The notes under the pieces were generated by a model that searched no databases, had not been told where the DNA came from, and saw only the letters and a list, made by a program, of their open reading frames with translations. From SVTX01 sp045660325 (GTDB lineage Bacteria > Bacillota > Clostridia > Oscillospirales > CAG-272): a stretch of 47,226 bases of DNA. Below, in pieces: positions 24,086 through 32,134 of the stretch (position 1 is its first letter; every line of letters starts with the position of its first letter). The translations under genes and the position numbers were made by a program. The stretch lies in assembly GCA_045660325.1 (NCBI GenBank), contig JAZRDO010000033.1:1-47226 (forward strand), written 5' to 3'.

Positions 24086-25339
24086 TTGAAAAGATTTATT
24101 GTGATTTTGCTTGCATGCGCGATGCTTGTAGGTTGTCTTGCGTCGTGTACAAAGCCCTATATGTCGGGTGGAGATGTTCCAATAATTAAGACTCCTCCTA
24201 AAGAAGAAAAAAGAACTGAGCTGATAACTGCGCTGTCGGAATATTTGAAGCAGCTTCACGTTTGCTATGATATGCCTCCTCCGCCAACGCTTGCTACGGA
24301 GATACAAAGCATCAAGGACGGAGCTCAGGCGCTTATAGTAAAATACGATCCCTCAAACTATTATTTTGTGTGCGGATATTATAATTCCGAGCATAGCAAT
24401 GAGTCAGGCCGATATTGCTGCGCGGAGAATTATACATGGGTAAGATTCTATAATCCAAAGGAAATTCCGGATTCGTATAACGGGAAAGAGTTTATGGCAG
24501 CGTTTCAGATAAATCAACCGGAATACATGCTTGATATTGTAAACGAGACGGCAAAAAAACCCGGTATTGAACATTTTACTTTGTTTGAAACAAATTTCAA
24601 ATATGGTAATAATAAGAATGAGCGTGTTGATTTTGATGATTTGTTTATTTATTTGAATAAAAACACCGATAAGGACGAAATTTATCATACCAGAGAGGCA
24701 TATAACGATGCTTGGTTTACAATACCTTGCGATAAGATTGACGGGGAATTCTACATTCCTGTTTTCACTCGTATGGAGTATTTGGGCGAAATCAAGCATG
24801 AGGATATGGATTATGAGTTTGGAAAGTATCACGATGCATTGATGGAAATAATGGATTTGGAAAAGTATCCTCCCAAATCGTCCGCGGGCACGACGTATTA
24901 TTACGGTGCTATCGGAGTTCGCGACCTTGTGGACACTCTGCTAAAGGAAGATGAAACAAAAGCGGAATTGGAATTCACCGCACATACTTATATTCAAATG
25001 CCTTTCTTATCCTATGCGCATTCTATTGACGTTAAGGTTATCAACGGAGAAACGTATCTTGATAGCAAGCTGTTCAAGAGCATTGAATACGTGGAAAATT
25101 TAGATATAGTTTATCATGATTCTTTATACTATGCTTTGGAAAATTTTGAACCCGAAAAGGCACCTGTTCTTAAAGCGATACAGGAGCAGGAATACTGTTA
25201 TTTGCTTAAAACCCTTGAGGGTGACGGATATTGGGACGTTGTTGCGGCATATTACATTGACGGAGTGTGCTATTTTATTCATTTCATGGATGGAATGCCC
25301 GCAAGAATACATTATGCTCCAATAGATTTGGAAAATTGA
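24086..25339 (+). CDS. Orphan lipoprotein
   Basis: 417 aa from a TTG start with AAAGGAG upstream (an ATG seven bases earlier hits a stop at once). A signal peptide MKRFIVILLACAMLVGCLAS leads to a lipobox, with Cys17 or Cys21 (LASC) as the lipidation site. The rest is a soluble domain rich in Tyr, Glu and Asp without recognisable motifs; residues ~50-90 and 240-410 are alternating alpha/beta in look. Probably anchored on the outer face of the membrane. No neighbour suggests a role; it stands alone between two terminators. Confidence 0.8.
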   Translation: MKRFIVILLACAMLVGCLASCTKPYMSGGDVPIIKTPPKEEKRTELITALSEYLKQLHVCYDMPPPPTLATEIQSIKDGAQALIVKYDPSNYYFVCGYYNSEHSNESGRYCCAENYTWVRFYNPKEIPDSYNGKEFMAAFQINQPEYMLDIVNETAKKPGIEHFTLFETNFKYGNNKNERVDFDDLFIYLNKNTDKDEIYHTREAYNDAWFTIPCDKIDGEFYIPVFTRMEYLGEIKHEDMDYEFGKYHDALMEIMDLEKYPPKSSAGTTYYYGAIGVRDLVDTLLKEDETKAELEFTAHTYIQMPFLSYAHSIDVKVINGETYLDSKLFKSIEYVENLDIVYHDSLYYALENFEPEKAPVLKAIQEQEYCYLLKTLEGDGYWDVVAAYYIDGVCYFIHFMDGMPARIHYAPIDLEN

Positions 25340-25346
25340 TAAATAG

Positions 25347-25378
25347 ATACCGCCGTGGGTTACCACGGCGGTATTTTT
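25347..25378. terminator. Bidirectional terminator between convergent genes
   Basis: ATACCGCCGTGG-GTTA-CCACGGCGGTAT, a 12-bp perfect stem followed by TTTTATTT on the plus strand. It touches the stop codon of the convergent helicase gene. Confidence 0.92.
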
Positions 25379-27668
25379 ATTTAATCTCATCGAAAAGCTC
25401 GCGGATCTTGTCCTCGGGCTCGTCGGAGCGGAGCTTGTCCGTTGCATACGCGCGGCGAAGCAAGGCTTGTGGAATATACGGGTCGTATTTTTCAAATGCG
25501 GGGATCTCGCCCTTCTCGACTAATTCATGACAGTTGATGCCGTATCTTTCGACGTCCTGCATAAGATGGGAAATGAGATAGTCGGGGCTCGTCTTTTCCA
25601 TTTTGAAGGTTATATAGTAGCAGCCCTCAAATTCAATGCCTGAAATGTTGTATTTTTGAGCATTTGCGCGCAAATATTTGCGGAGCGTTCTGAATGAGCG
25701 AGTGCCAAGCCACGGGAAAAGACAATAGGAGTAGCCGCCCAGATGCACAAGAGAATGCTCAAGCATTCCCGTATTGCGGGCGCATCTTCGCGCGATTTCA
25801 AGGCGCTTTTGCGCATTTTCCTTGAGGTAAGGATAAACGGTGTCCTCGTAAAGCACCTGCTTCATTCTCATAAGGATCTTTGTGTGGATCTCTCCAAAGT
25901 CGCCGGGCCAGGAGATCTCCATTTTGCCGTCCACCTTCTTTACGTAAATAAGCTTTCTTTGCACGTCAAGCTCCTCTACCTCCCAGACTCTGCCTGCTAA
26001 AGCAAAGCGGTCGCCAACGGGCGGGGGAGTCGTGATAGTTCCGATCTCGTCCGAGCCGCATCGCACGGTAAAGTCCTCACTATCCTTGAAAACTGCATAG
26101 AATTTGTAGCTGCGAAGAAGTCTCTCGCCTGCAAGTCCGATTATAAGCCCGCCTATCTCGGTAAGCTGGATATAGTCGCAGTTGAGCATTGAGACGATAA
26201 GCTCTTTATAATCCTCGCGGCTTATATTTATAAATGGCGGGAGAGTCAGCACGCGTTCGGCAAGCGCGCGGGGGGATAGCTCGCCGCTTGATGCGAGAAC
26301 GCTGAGCGTCTGGTGGAAGAGAAGACTCATCGGCATCTTTTTTATTTGCGGAGGCTCGATAAAGCGCTCCTCGATATAGAGCTGAATTATTGCGATTCCG
26401 CGCAAAAGCTCCCACGGAATGAGCTGGGGCAGGGGTGTGTTCGGAAGAGCCTCTTCCTCGCGGAATACCATCATCATTTCGGGCGGCATATCGCGTCTTC
26501 CCGAGCGACCGAGTCTTTGTAAAAAGTTTGAAACGGTATTCGGCGCTTGCATCTGGAGAACCCTTTGAAGCTTGCCGATATCAATTCCAAGCTCCATTGT
26601 AACCGTCGCGCAGGTCGTAATGTTCTCCTCGTCGTCGCGCATTTTCATCTCCGCTTCCTCGCGGAGTGATGCGGAGAGGTTTCCGTGGTGGATAAGAATT
26701 CTCGAATCGTTATCTCCGCGTGTGCGGGCTATTTGGCGCATTGTAGCGCAAATATATTCGGTCTCCTCGCGGGAGTTTGAGAAAACAATGGATTTTGAAT
26801 TCTTTACGCAATCGTAGGCGTATTCGCACCCCGGATCAATTTTAGGTATCAAAACGTGGGGCTTATCATCAACAGGAGCGTCGGCGCCCACGGTATTATC
26901 GGTGGTTTCAACCGATGCTGCATCGGAATGCTCCGCCGTGTATTTCTCGGCTTCGGGATTTTCAATATAGAAATGCTCAAGACCGAGTCTCCACTTGATC
27001 TTTTCGTTTTTGAATATGGGCGTATCGACCGCGCGTCCCGTGTCCGCCGTAAGCCACGTGGCGGCAAGAGTCGGGTCTCCGATAGTTGCGGAAAGTCCGA
27101 TTCGTCTTGGGTGGTAGCCGATAAGACGGGCAATACGCGAGAGCTGGCAGATGATCTGGTTGCCTCGGTCGGTACCCGTTAAGGTGTGTATTTCATCAAT
27201 TATTACGAAACGGAGATCGCCGAAAAGACGGGGAATGTCGTTCGAGCGGTTTATAAGCATTGCCTCGAGGGATTCGGGGGTGATTTGCAAAATTCCTCGG
27301 GGATTTGACAGCAGCTTTTTCTTATGTGATGCCGATACGTCTCCGTGCCAATGGGTAACCTCAACTCCCGACAAATCAAGAATCTCGCTTATGCGCTCAA
27401 ACTGGTCGTTGATAAGGCTCTTGAGCGGCGCGATATAAAGCACGCCGATAGAATAGGGGGGAGCTTCGTTGAGAAGCGAGAGAACGGGGAAAAACGCCGC
27501 CTCGGTCTTACCGCTCGCGGTTGAGGAGGTAAGCAAAAGGTTATTGTCAGTATTGAAAATACTGTTTGCCGCCTCTATCTGAACACCGCGAAGGGACTCC
27601 CAGGAGTGCGCGTATATATATTCTCTTATATAGTCGGGGAAGCGCTCAAAAATCTTCTCGCTGTTCAT
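25377..27668 (-). CDS. Lhr/BrxHI-like superfamily 2 helicase
   Basis: 763 aa, third gene of a minus-strand operon. The helicase core shows a Q-motif region (SLRGVQ, ~25-30), Walker A TASGKT (50-55), APLKSL, TPESLE, a DEIH box (158-161), SAT (193-195), a Walker-type ELGIDIG near 360 and motif VI QRLGRSGRR (384-392). Residues ~236-272 are a poorly conserved insert. Beyond ~420 there is the long C-terminal region typical of Lhr-like DNA helicases. Such helicases occur in BREX type 2 as BrxHI, next to BrxD. The same pairing here, behind a BrxD-like ATPase, points to a DNA-translocating or remodelling complex. ATG preceded by AAGGAG. Confidence 0.88.
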   Translation of the reverse strand: MNSEKIFERFPDYIREYIYAHSWESLRGVQIEAANSIFNTDNNLLLTSSTASGKTEAAFFPVLSLLNEAPPYSIGVLYIAPLKSLINDQFERISEILDLSGVEVTHWHGDVSASHKKKLLSNPRGILQITPESLEAMLINRSNDIPRLFGDLRFVIIDEIHTLTGTDRGNQIICQLSRIARLIGYHPRRIGLSATIGDPTLAATWLTADTGRAVDTPIFKNEKIKWRLGLEHFYIENPEAEKYTAEHSDAASVETTDNTVGADAPVDDKPHVLIPKIDPGCEYAYDCVKNSKSIVFSNSREETEYICATMRQIARTRGDNDSRILIHHGNLSASLREEAEMKMRDDEENITTCATVTMELGIDIGKLQRVLQMQAPNTVSNFLQRLGRSGRRDMPPEMMMVFREEEALPNTPLPQLIPWELLRGIAIIQLYIEERFIEPPQIKKMPMSLLFHQTLSVLASSGELSPRALAERVLTLPPFINISREDYKELIVSMLNCDYIQLTEIGGLIIGLAGERLLRSYKFYAVFKDSEDFTVRCGSDEIGTITTPPPVGDRFALAGRVWEVEELDVQRKLIYVKKVDGKMEISWPGDFGEIHTKILMRMKQVLYEDTVYPYLKENAQKRLEIARRCARNTGMLEHSLVHLGGYSYCLFPWLGTRSFRTLRKYLRANAQKYNISGIEFEGCYYITFKMEKTSPDYLISHLMQDVERYGINCHELVEKGEIPAFEKYDPYIPQALLRRAYATDKLRSDEPEDKIRELFDEIK

Positions 27669-27691
27669 AATTTTCTCCTTGTTAAAATCAA

Positions 27692-29068
27692 TCAGAATTC
27701 AATGTCTTCTGCGGTGTACGTTCTGTTTTGTGTGGGTGCCGCTACGGGAGAGATAGGCTCGCCGTCGCCTATATCCGCGTGAGATAACGTAACGCTCTTT
27801 CCTACGACGTCGGAAAATTTCGCGTCGGGGTTTTGCATTAAGATATTGAGCACTGTCATATAGTCGCGGAGCATCTCACGGGGGGTTATCATACTGTCCG
27901 CGCCTGCGCGGGAAAGACAAATGTTCAAAAATTCAATTCTTTCCTCGTCGGTAATTGTGCATTCCCAATTGTAGTACTGTGAGTAAAGAGCTGTTACACG
28001 GCAAATAAGCGCGTAAAGTTCGTCGTCGGAAAGGCGCTTCAGACGAATTACGGGACCGATAAGGTTTTTGAATCCGTCAAGAGCAAAACGGCTGTCGCAT
28101 AGACGGGAGCGGAGCGCCTCGTAGCTGAAGAGTCCGCGTCGGGTGTCCTCAAGGAACTGAGGTGTGCCGCCGAAAATTATGTCAAGTCCGGGGGAACGGC
28201 CCTGAAGGGTATCGTTGAACATAGAGAGGATCTTCTCGTAGTTATTCTCGCGGCTGATTCTGTGGGGGATTTTGTAGAGGTTTACGCATTCGTCAATAAA
28301 TACAACGAGTCCGCGGTAGCCCATCTTCTTTGAGAGTGCCGCCCAGAGCTTTAAAAAGTCATACCAGTTGTCGTCGTCGATAATTACGGACACCGAGAAG
28401 CCGAGCGCCTTCTTTGCCTCGGTCTTGGTTGCGTATTCGCCGCGAAGCCAACGAACGCACGCGCTTGCGCGCTCGCGAGCAGCTTCGCCGTCGTCCATAA
28501 TAGCCTTATAATATTCAATAATTACCTTTGAAAAATCAAAGCCGCCAACGAGAAACTCAAGGGATGAAAGCTCGCTTGAAACTCTCTTTGTAAGCTCTAA
28601 ATAGAACGATTCACTGTCGGGGGAAATACCGCTCTGGAGAAGCTCGTTCTTTATCTGTCCTACCCAGCGGGAGATGATTTTAGTAAGCGCGCCGCCGTCG
28701 GGAGAGGACTTTGACGCCAAGTTTTTCATAAGCTCGCGATAGGTTGCGACACCAGAGCCGCCCGTACCGTAGAGACGGCGTTCGGGGGAGAGGTCGCAGT
28801 CGGCGGTAAGGAAATCGCGCTCAAGCGCATAGCCGCGCACGAGCTGGATAAGGAAGCTCTTACCGCTTCCGTATCTGCCTATAAGGAATCGCATAGCGCC
28901 GCCACCCTCGTTCACTTCTTCAAGGTCGGACAAAAATGCGCTTATTTCGTCAGCTCTGCCTATGGCAATATAAGGCGCGCCCGATCTCGGTACTACGCCC
29001 GCAGATATGCTGGAGAGAAGGGATGCAAGTATTCTTCTCGGAATTTGTGGTGTTTGTTTATTAGTCAT
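27692..29068 (-). CDS. BrxC/BrxD-type P-loop ATPase (DUF2791-like)
   Basis: 458 aa. Walker A is GRYGSGKS (64-71), Walker B VVFIDE (255-260). A sensor-like IIFGGTP lies near 300 and an arginine-rich segment YEALRSRL near 318-325, as in the ATPase family that includes BrxD of BREX type 2. The start RILASLLSSISAGVVPRSG, then YIAIGRADEISAFL, also fits that family. It would act as an ATP-driven DNA-associated motor or switch, working with the helicase encoded 23 nt downstream. AAGGAG is upstream of its ATG. It starts 9 nt after the preceding TerB_N-like gene. Confidence 0.82.
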   Translation of the reverse strand: MTNKQTPQIPRRILASLLSSISAGVVPRSGAPYIAIGRADEISAFLSDLEEVNEGGGAMRFLIGRYGSGKSFLIQLVRGYALERDFLTADCDLSPERRLYGTGGSGVATYRELMKNLASKSSPDGGALTKIISRWVGQIKNELLQSGISPDSESFYLELTKRVSSELSSLEFLVGGFDFSKVIIEYYKAIMDDGEAARERASACVRWLRGEYATKTEAKKALGFSVSVIIDDDNWYDFLKLWAALSKKMGYRGLVVFIDECVNLYKIPHRISRENNYEKILSMFNDTLQGRSPGLDIIFGGTPQFLEDTRRGLFSYEALRSRLCDSRFALDGFKNLIGPVIRLKRLSDDELYALICRVTALYSQYYNWECTITDEERIEFLNICLSRAGADSMITPREMLRDYMTVLNILMQNPDAKFSDVVGKSVTLSHADIGDGEPISPVAAPTQNRTYTAEDIEF

Positions 29069-29077
29069 TTTTTCTCC

Positions 29078-30727
29078 TTATATGAGGTCCAGATAGTCTT
29101 CAATAACCGTGTATTTTTCGCCGTCAAAATCAAGGATAATATCTCCGATAATTTCTACGGAGAGCTCGTTTAACGTGTCCGCAAGCTCGTCAAGAGACAT
29201 GCTTTTTGCGCGCGCATATTCGCGCTCGTCGGTTGCATTTCCGCTTTTGCAAATAAGTAAAAACTTATAATGCTCGCCCCATTTTGAGTCGTCCGTCGCT
29301 GTCTCCGACGCGCTTGGCGTTTTGCTTAAAACAGTAAGCTCTACGGGCTCTGCCGTGGGGATATTAGGAATAGCAGGCTCGTCCGAGAATGCCTCGGTAA
29401 GCTTTCTTGTGGTCTCCCACGAGCGCGATTCTATCTCCTTGGCGCTTGTAAGAGAAAGCTCTCTCTTTGGTACGTCGTAGAGGTGGCTGTATTCCTCCTC
29501 TGCGCGTCTTTCAGCCTTCTGCTTGGTGCTTGTCTTATAAATTGCAAAGTCGTCCCAGGCTTGCTCAAAATAGCCGTCAATGACGCTTGTTATCTCTATT
29601 GGAAGCTCGCCTACGGCAAGTGTGGTGCGGATACCGAGGAGTGCGCGGAGCTTGTTTTCGGAGTATCGGATCGAGTCGGTTACAACTCCCGCGATACAGC
29701 TGACAGGGAAGTAGCTTACAAGAATTCGGGCACTTGGAGCGCAAAATTCCACTCTGCCGTCAAAGAGCTTTCTGTCCGAGAGCTTCGTTGAGAAAATTCC
29801 CGATGCAAATCCGCAGATCGCCTTAAATGAGGCATCGTTTATAAAGCAGGCGTGAAGCGCTGCGAGGATGTGGGAGTCAAAAAGTGCTTTATTTTCACCG
29901 TCGTAGAACTTGGATTTTTTGTAGTTGTATATTGAAATGTGATCGATCGCTATCGGCGCGTAGAGGTGTCGGTTTGTATTTGTAAGGCTGAGGAAAAACT
30001 CGTCGGCGATATGCTCAAAGGTAAAGTGTGAGAGAATGTCAAGTATCTCGTCCGTGGGGCATTCAAGCCTGTGGAGAAGACAAAAGTCGGATATGATTCT
30101 TGCCATATACACCTTGCCGACGGGGTTGTCAAAGCAATTTCGCGCGATCTTGATAAGGTCGGAAAGTCCGAGTCTTACGTCCTCGCCCTCGTTCGAGGTA
30201 ACGATCTCCTGAATGTAGAGCTTAACGTAGGAAATATCGGTCTTTATAAGCTCGCCGCGACGAACATTTTCTCTCCACCATAAATAATAGGCAAGCTGGG
30301 GGCGCGTCATTCCCGAATATCTCGGAGAGTGCGCGTAAAAGCTTACGTAATCGCAGGGAGACCCCTTGCGATTAAGTAGAGCGGCTCTCTCGCGCATAAA
30401 GAGTGCGCTTGGGTTAAAGATGCTCTTGTCCTTATCGGTCGTCGTGATCTTTACCTTATTTATAAATATATTGTCGGGCGTGTACTCTACAACCGTGTCG
30501 GGCGTTGAATACGCCGTTTTTTTCTCGGGGATCTTGTAGGTGGGCTCAGGGGTGTTAGCTCCTGTGTCGGATTCTATAAGCACGCCCTCGGGCGTGGATT
30601 TTTTGTGGATTGGATAGCGCGGAGCGGGGCGGGAGACATCCTTATTCTTGGAAAGATCCCAGAAATCGTTGTCACCGATATCATTTCTGCCGAAATTTCT
30701 GCCTGAATCGTACATTTTGCCACTCAC
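29078..30727 (-). CDS. TerB_N-domain-like protein, first gene of the helicase/ATPase operon
   Basis: 549 aa. Residues ~1-110 are low in order, contain DNDFWDLS (19-26) and are rich in Pro/Thr. From ~125 a TerB_N-like domain follows: SPRYSGMTRPQLAYYLWWRE (134-153), VRRGE, YVKLYIQEIV (167-176), then a helical region to ~400. The last ~60 residues (KFLLICKSGNATDERE... SLDELADTLNEL) could be a TerB_C-like or winged-helix tail. TerB-related domains occur in stress and DNA-processing gene clusters together with ATPases and helicases, as here. The assignment is by pattern, with no search. GGAGGTGA precedes the ATG. Confidence 0.72.
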   Translation of the reverse strand: MSGKMYDSGRNFGRNDIGDNDFWDLSKNKDVSRPAPRYPIHKKSTPEGVLIESDTGANTPEPTYKIPEKKTAYSTPDTVVEYTPDNIFINKVKITTTDKDKSIFNPSALFMRERAALLNRKGSPCDYVSFYAHSPRYSGMTRPQLAYYLWWRENVRRGELIKTDISYVKLYIQEIVTSNEGEDVRLGLSDLIKIARNCFDNPVGKVYMARIISDFCLLHRLECPTDEILDILSHFTFEHIADEFFLSLTNTNRHLYAPIAIDHISIYNYKKSKFYDGENKALFDSHILAALHACFINDASFKAICGFASGIFSTKLSDRKLFDGRVEFCAPSARILVSYFPVSCIAGVVTDSIRYSENKLRALLGIRTTLAVGELPIEITSVIDGYFEQAWDDFAIYKTSTKQKAERRAEEEYSHLYDVPKRELSLTSAKEIESRSWETTRKLTEAFSDEPAIPNIPTAEPVELTVLSKTPSASETATDDSKWGEHYKFLLICKSGNATDEREYARAKSMSLDELADTLNELSVEIIGDIILDFDGEKYTVIEDYLDLI

Positions 30728-30750
30728 CTCCGTCTTTTTCTTAATATATA

Positions 30751-30779
30751 ATTATAACATTATTTTTTACTTTTGTCAA
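30751..30779 (-). promoter_or_regulatory. Promoter of the TerB_N/ATPase/helicase operon
   Basis: On the minus strand TTGACA (30774-30779), 17-bp spacer, TATAAT (30751-30756): full consensus, about 25 bases upstream of the first ATG. Confidence 0.9.
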
Positions 30780-30796
30780 GATAAGGTAACTTGACA
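30774..30796. promoter_or_regulatory. Palindrome joining two divergent -35 boxes
   Basis: TGTCAAG-ATAAGGTAA-CTTGACA: 7-bp inverted repeats that contain the -35 boxes of both divergent promoters. A dimeric regulator bound here would control both transcripts together; the symmetry may also simply follow from two consensus boxes plus one more base on each side. Confidence 0.6.
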
Positions 30797-30819
30797 AAGC
30801 ACGGGATTTAATGTATAAT
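30791..30819 (+). promoter_or_regulatory. Promoter of the 94-aa gene
   Basis: TTGACA (30791-30796), 17-bp spacer, TATAAT (30814-30819), about 30 bases before the ATG at 30849. Confidence 0.9.
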
Positions 30820-30848
30820 TTAATTGAAGAAAAATTTTTGAGGTAAAT

Positions 30849-31133
30849 ATGATAAAGCAGTTCTTTTTAGTTGAAATCGATAGCAAGGAGTATAGAGTTG
30901 AATACTCCTATAATAAGCTTCTCGGAAAGACCGTATTTTCGGTTGACGATGACGAATTCGTAGCGCGAGGACACGCCTTTGGCGCGGGTGTTGAGAGAAG
31001 CGAGATCATTATGATCGGTATGACCCAGGGCGTTTTGTCCATTGATAAAAAGGGCAAGGCGAGACTTATTTGTCGCGATGCCGATAGTGTGAAAGAGGTA
31101 TCGGGCTTTGACGAGTCTGAAATTGAAGAATAA
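30849..31133 (+). CDS. 94-aa protein of unknown function, divergent from the helicase operon
   Basis: A small acidic protein that reads as a beta-rich single domain (QFFLVEIDSKEYRVEYSYN, then GKTVFSVDDDEFV, MTQGVLSIDKKGKARLI), ending in an acidic tail (SGFDESEIEE). It has no signal peptide or membrane segment. TTTGAGGT precedes the ATG. It shares its promoter region with the TerB_N/ATPase/helicase operon, so it may be a sensor, inhibitor or fourth component of that system. Coexpression is inference; no family is recognised. Confidence 0.7.
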   Translation: MIKQFFLVEIDSKEYRVEYSYNKLLGKTVFSVDDDEFVARGHAFGAGVERSEIIMIGMTQGVLSIDKKGKARLICRDADSVKEVSGFDESEIEE

Positions 31134-31201
31134 AAAAAGAGGAAACACACACGGAGACCTGCGGTAAAGCAGGGCGCCGAACTAAGTTTGCCCTTGTGAG
31201 C

Positions 31202-31347
31202 AAGTGAAGTTTACTTTGTAAGTGAAATTATCCTGCGGATAGTGAAGTTTTGCCTACGGCAAAGTGGGCAAGCTTAACTTCACTTGTATGTTAGTACAAA
31301 CTTCACTGCGCAGCAACTTCACTTTCACGTCAGTGAAAACTTCACTT
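31202..31347. repeat. Palindromic AAGTGAAGTT/AACTTCACTT repeat cluster
   Basis: Three copies of AGTGAAGTT or a one-base variant (31203, 31221, 31241) are followed by four inverted copies AACTTCACT (31276, 31299, 31315, 31338). The cluster as a whole is therefore a large imperfect palindrome. The spacers between copies are themselves mini-hairpins: TGCCTACGGCA, TGTATGTTAGTACA, CTGCGCAG, TTTCACGTCAGTGAAA. No gene is present. It resembles dispersed extragenic palindromic elements. Confidence 0.85.
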
Positions 31348-31371
31348 ATTGCCACCCCAAAAAGAATAACA

Positions 31372-31400
31372 AAAAGGGACGAGATTTTCTCGTCCCTTTT
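31372..31400. terminator. Bidirectional terminator between convergent genes
   Basis: AAAAGGGACGAGA (31372-31384) and TCTCGTCCCTTTT (31388-31400), perfect 13-bp arms with A/T runs on both sides. Confidence 0.92.
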
Positions 31401-31447
31401 GATATTGATAAAAACCGCTTTATGATAGGTGCCCTCAGGGTTTTATT

Positions 31448-32134
31448 TTACTCTCCGTCGGAGAATCTGAATCCTGCGGTTTCCGTTATAGGAAGCGCAA
31501 ATACTACGGGATGCGCGCCCTCACCGTACGTGTATGATGCGATCGCCTTCATAATATCGGATTTTACTTCCTTGTGGGCAACTATGTAAACAAGCTCCTT
31601 TTCGTCGGAGATCGCCATGCCGAAGAACTTGTCCGTGCCCGCCTTTGCGGTACCCTTTGCCTTTACGATGGTACCACCCGTTGCGCCCGCCTCGCGAGCC
31701 GCCGCCATTATTTCGTTTGTATGTCCCTTGGCGCAAATAGAAATTATAAGCTCCATTGTATTTGTCCTTTCGTTAATATCCTTTTTCTTTACGTCCTCGT
31801 CGCAAACGCCCTCGGCAACGATACTGTCAAGCACGCGTCTTGATGCGATCGCGGAGAGGGGGATCGCCATAGAAATGCCCTTGTCGGGAAGGTAGATCTG
31901 CATATCGTGTGCAAGCCCGTATATAAGCTCGCGCATTTTACTTTCCGTCACTATTGATTGCATAAGCACCTTTTCGCTCTTTTCAAGACCGAAGGTCTTA
32001 AGCTTGGTTTCACGCGTTGCGCCCTCGCAAAGAGAGGAATATATAGGATGCGTGTGGCGGGTAAGGAAGAAATCAATGAATTCCTCCGCCTCGCTTCGCT
32101 TAACTACTGTAATTAAAAGAAAAATGTTTTCCAT
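31448..32134 (-). CDS. Tandem PII-like regulator paired with DUF1538
   Basis: 228 aa. The second half (from ~NTMELIISICAKGHTNEIM) is a clear PII-type fold: the T-loop region GATGGTIVKAKGTA, then KELVYIVAHKEVKSDIMKAI. The first half (FLLITVVKRSEAEEFIDFFL ... ISMAIPLSAIAS) follows the same strand-helix order but is more diverged, so the protein is probably two fused PII domains. PII proteins read 2-oxoglutarate/ATP/ADP or similar ligands and bind transporters. The ATG overlaps the stop of the DUF1538 membrane gene by one base, so the pair should be coexpressed and probably interact. Confidence 0.85.
   Translation of the reverse strand: MENIFLLITVVKRSEAEEFIDFFLTRHTHPIYSSLCEGATRETKLKTFGLEKSEKVLMQSIVTESKMRELIYGLAHDMQIYLPDKGISMAIPLSAIASRRVLDSIVAEGVCDEDVKKKDINERTNTMELIISICAKGHTNEIMAAAREAGATGGTIVKAKGTAKAGTDKFFGMAISDEKELVYIVAHKEVKSDIMKAIASYTYGEGAHPVVFALPITETAGFRFSDGE

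Noticed and set aside
25377..30727. A full BREX or other known named defence system
   Set aside because: No methyltransferase, PglZ/BrxZ or PglW genes are present, so only the ATPase-helicase pair resembles BREX.
31202..31347. CRISPR array
   Set aside because: Repeats are ~10 bp, occur in both orientations and the spacers are short palindromes of uneven length; no cas genes nearby.
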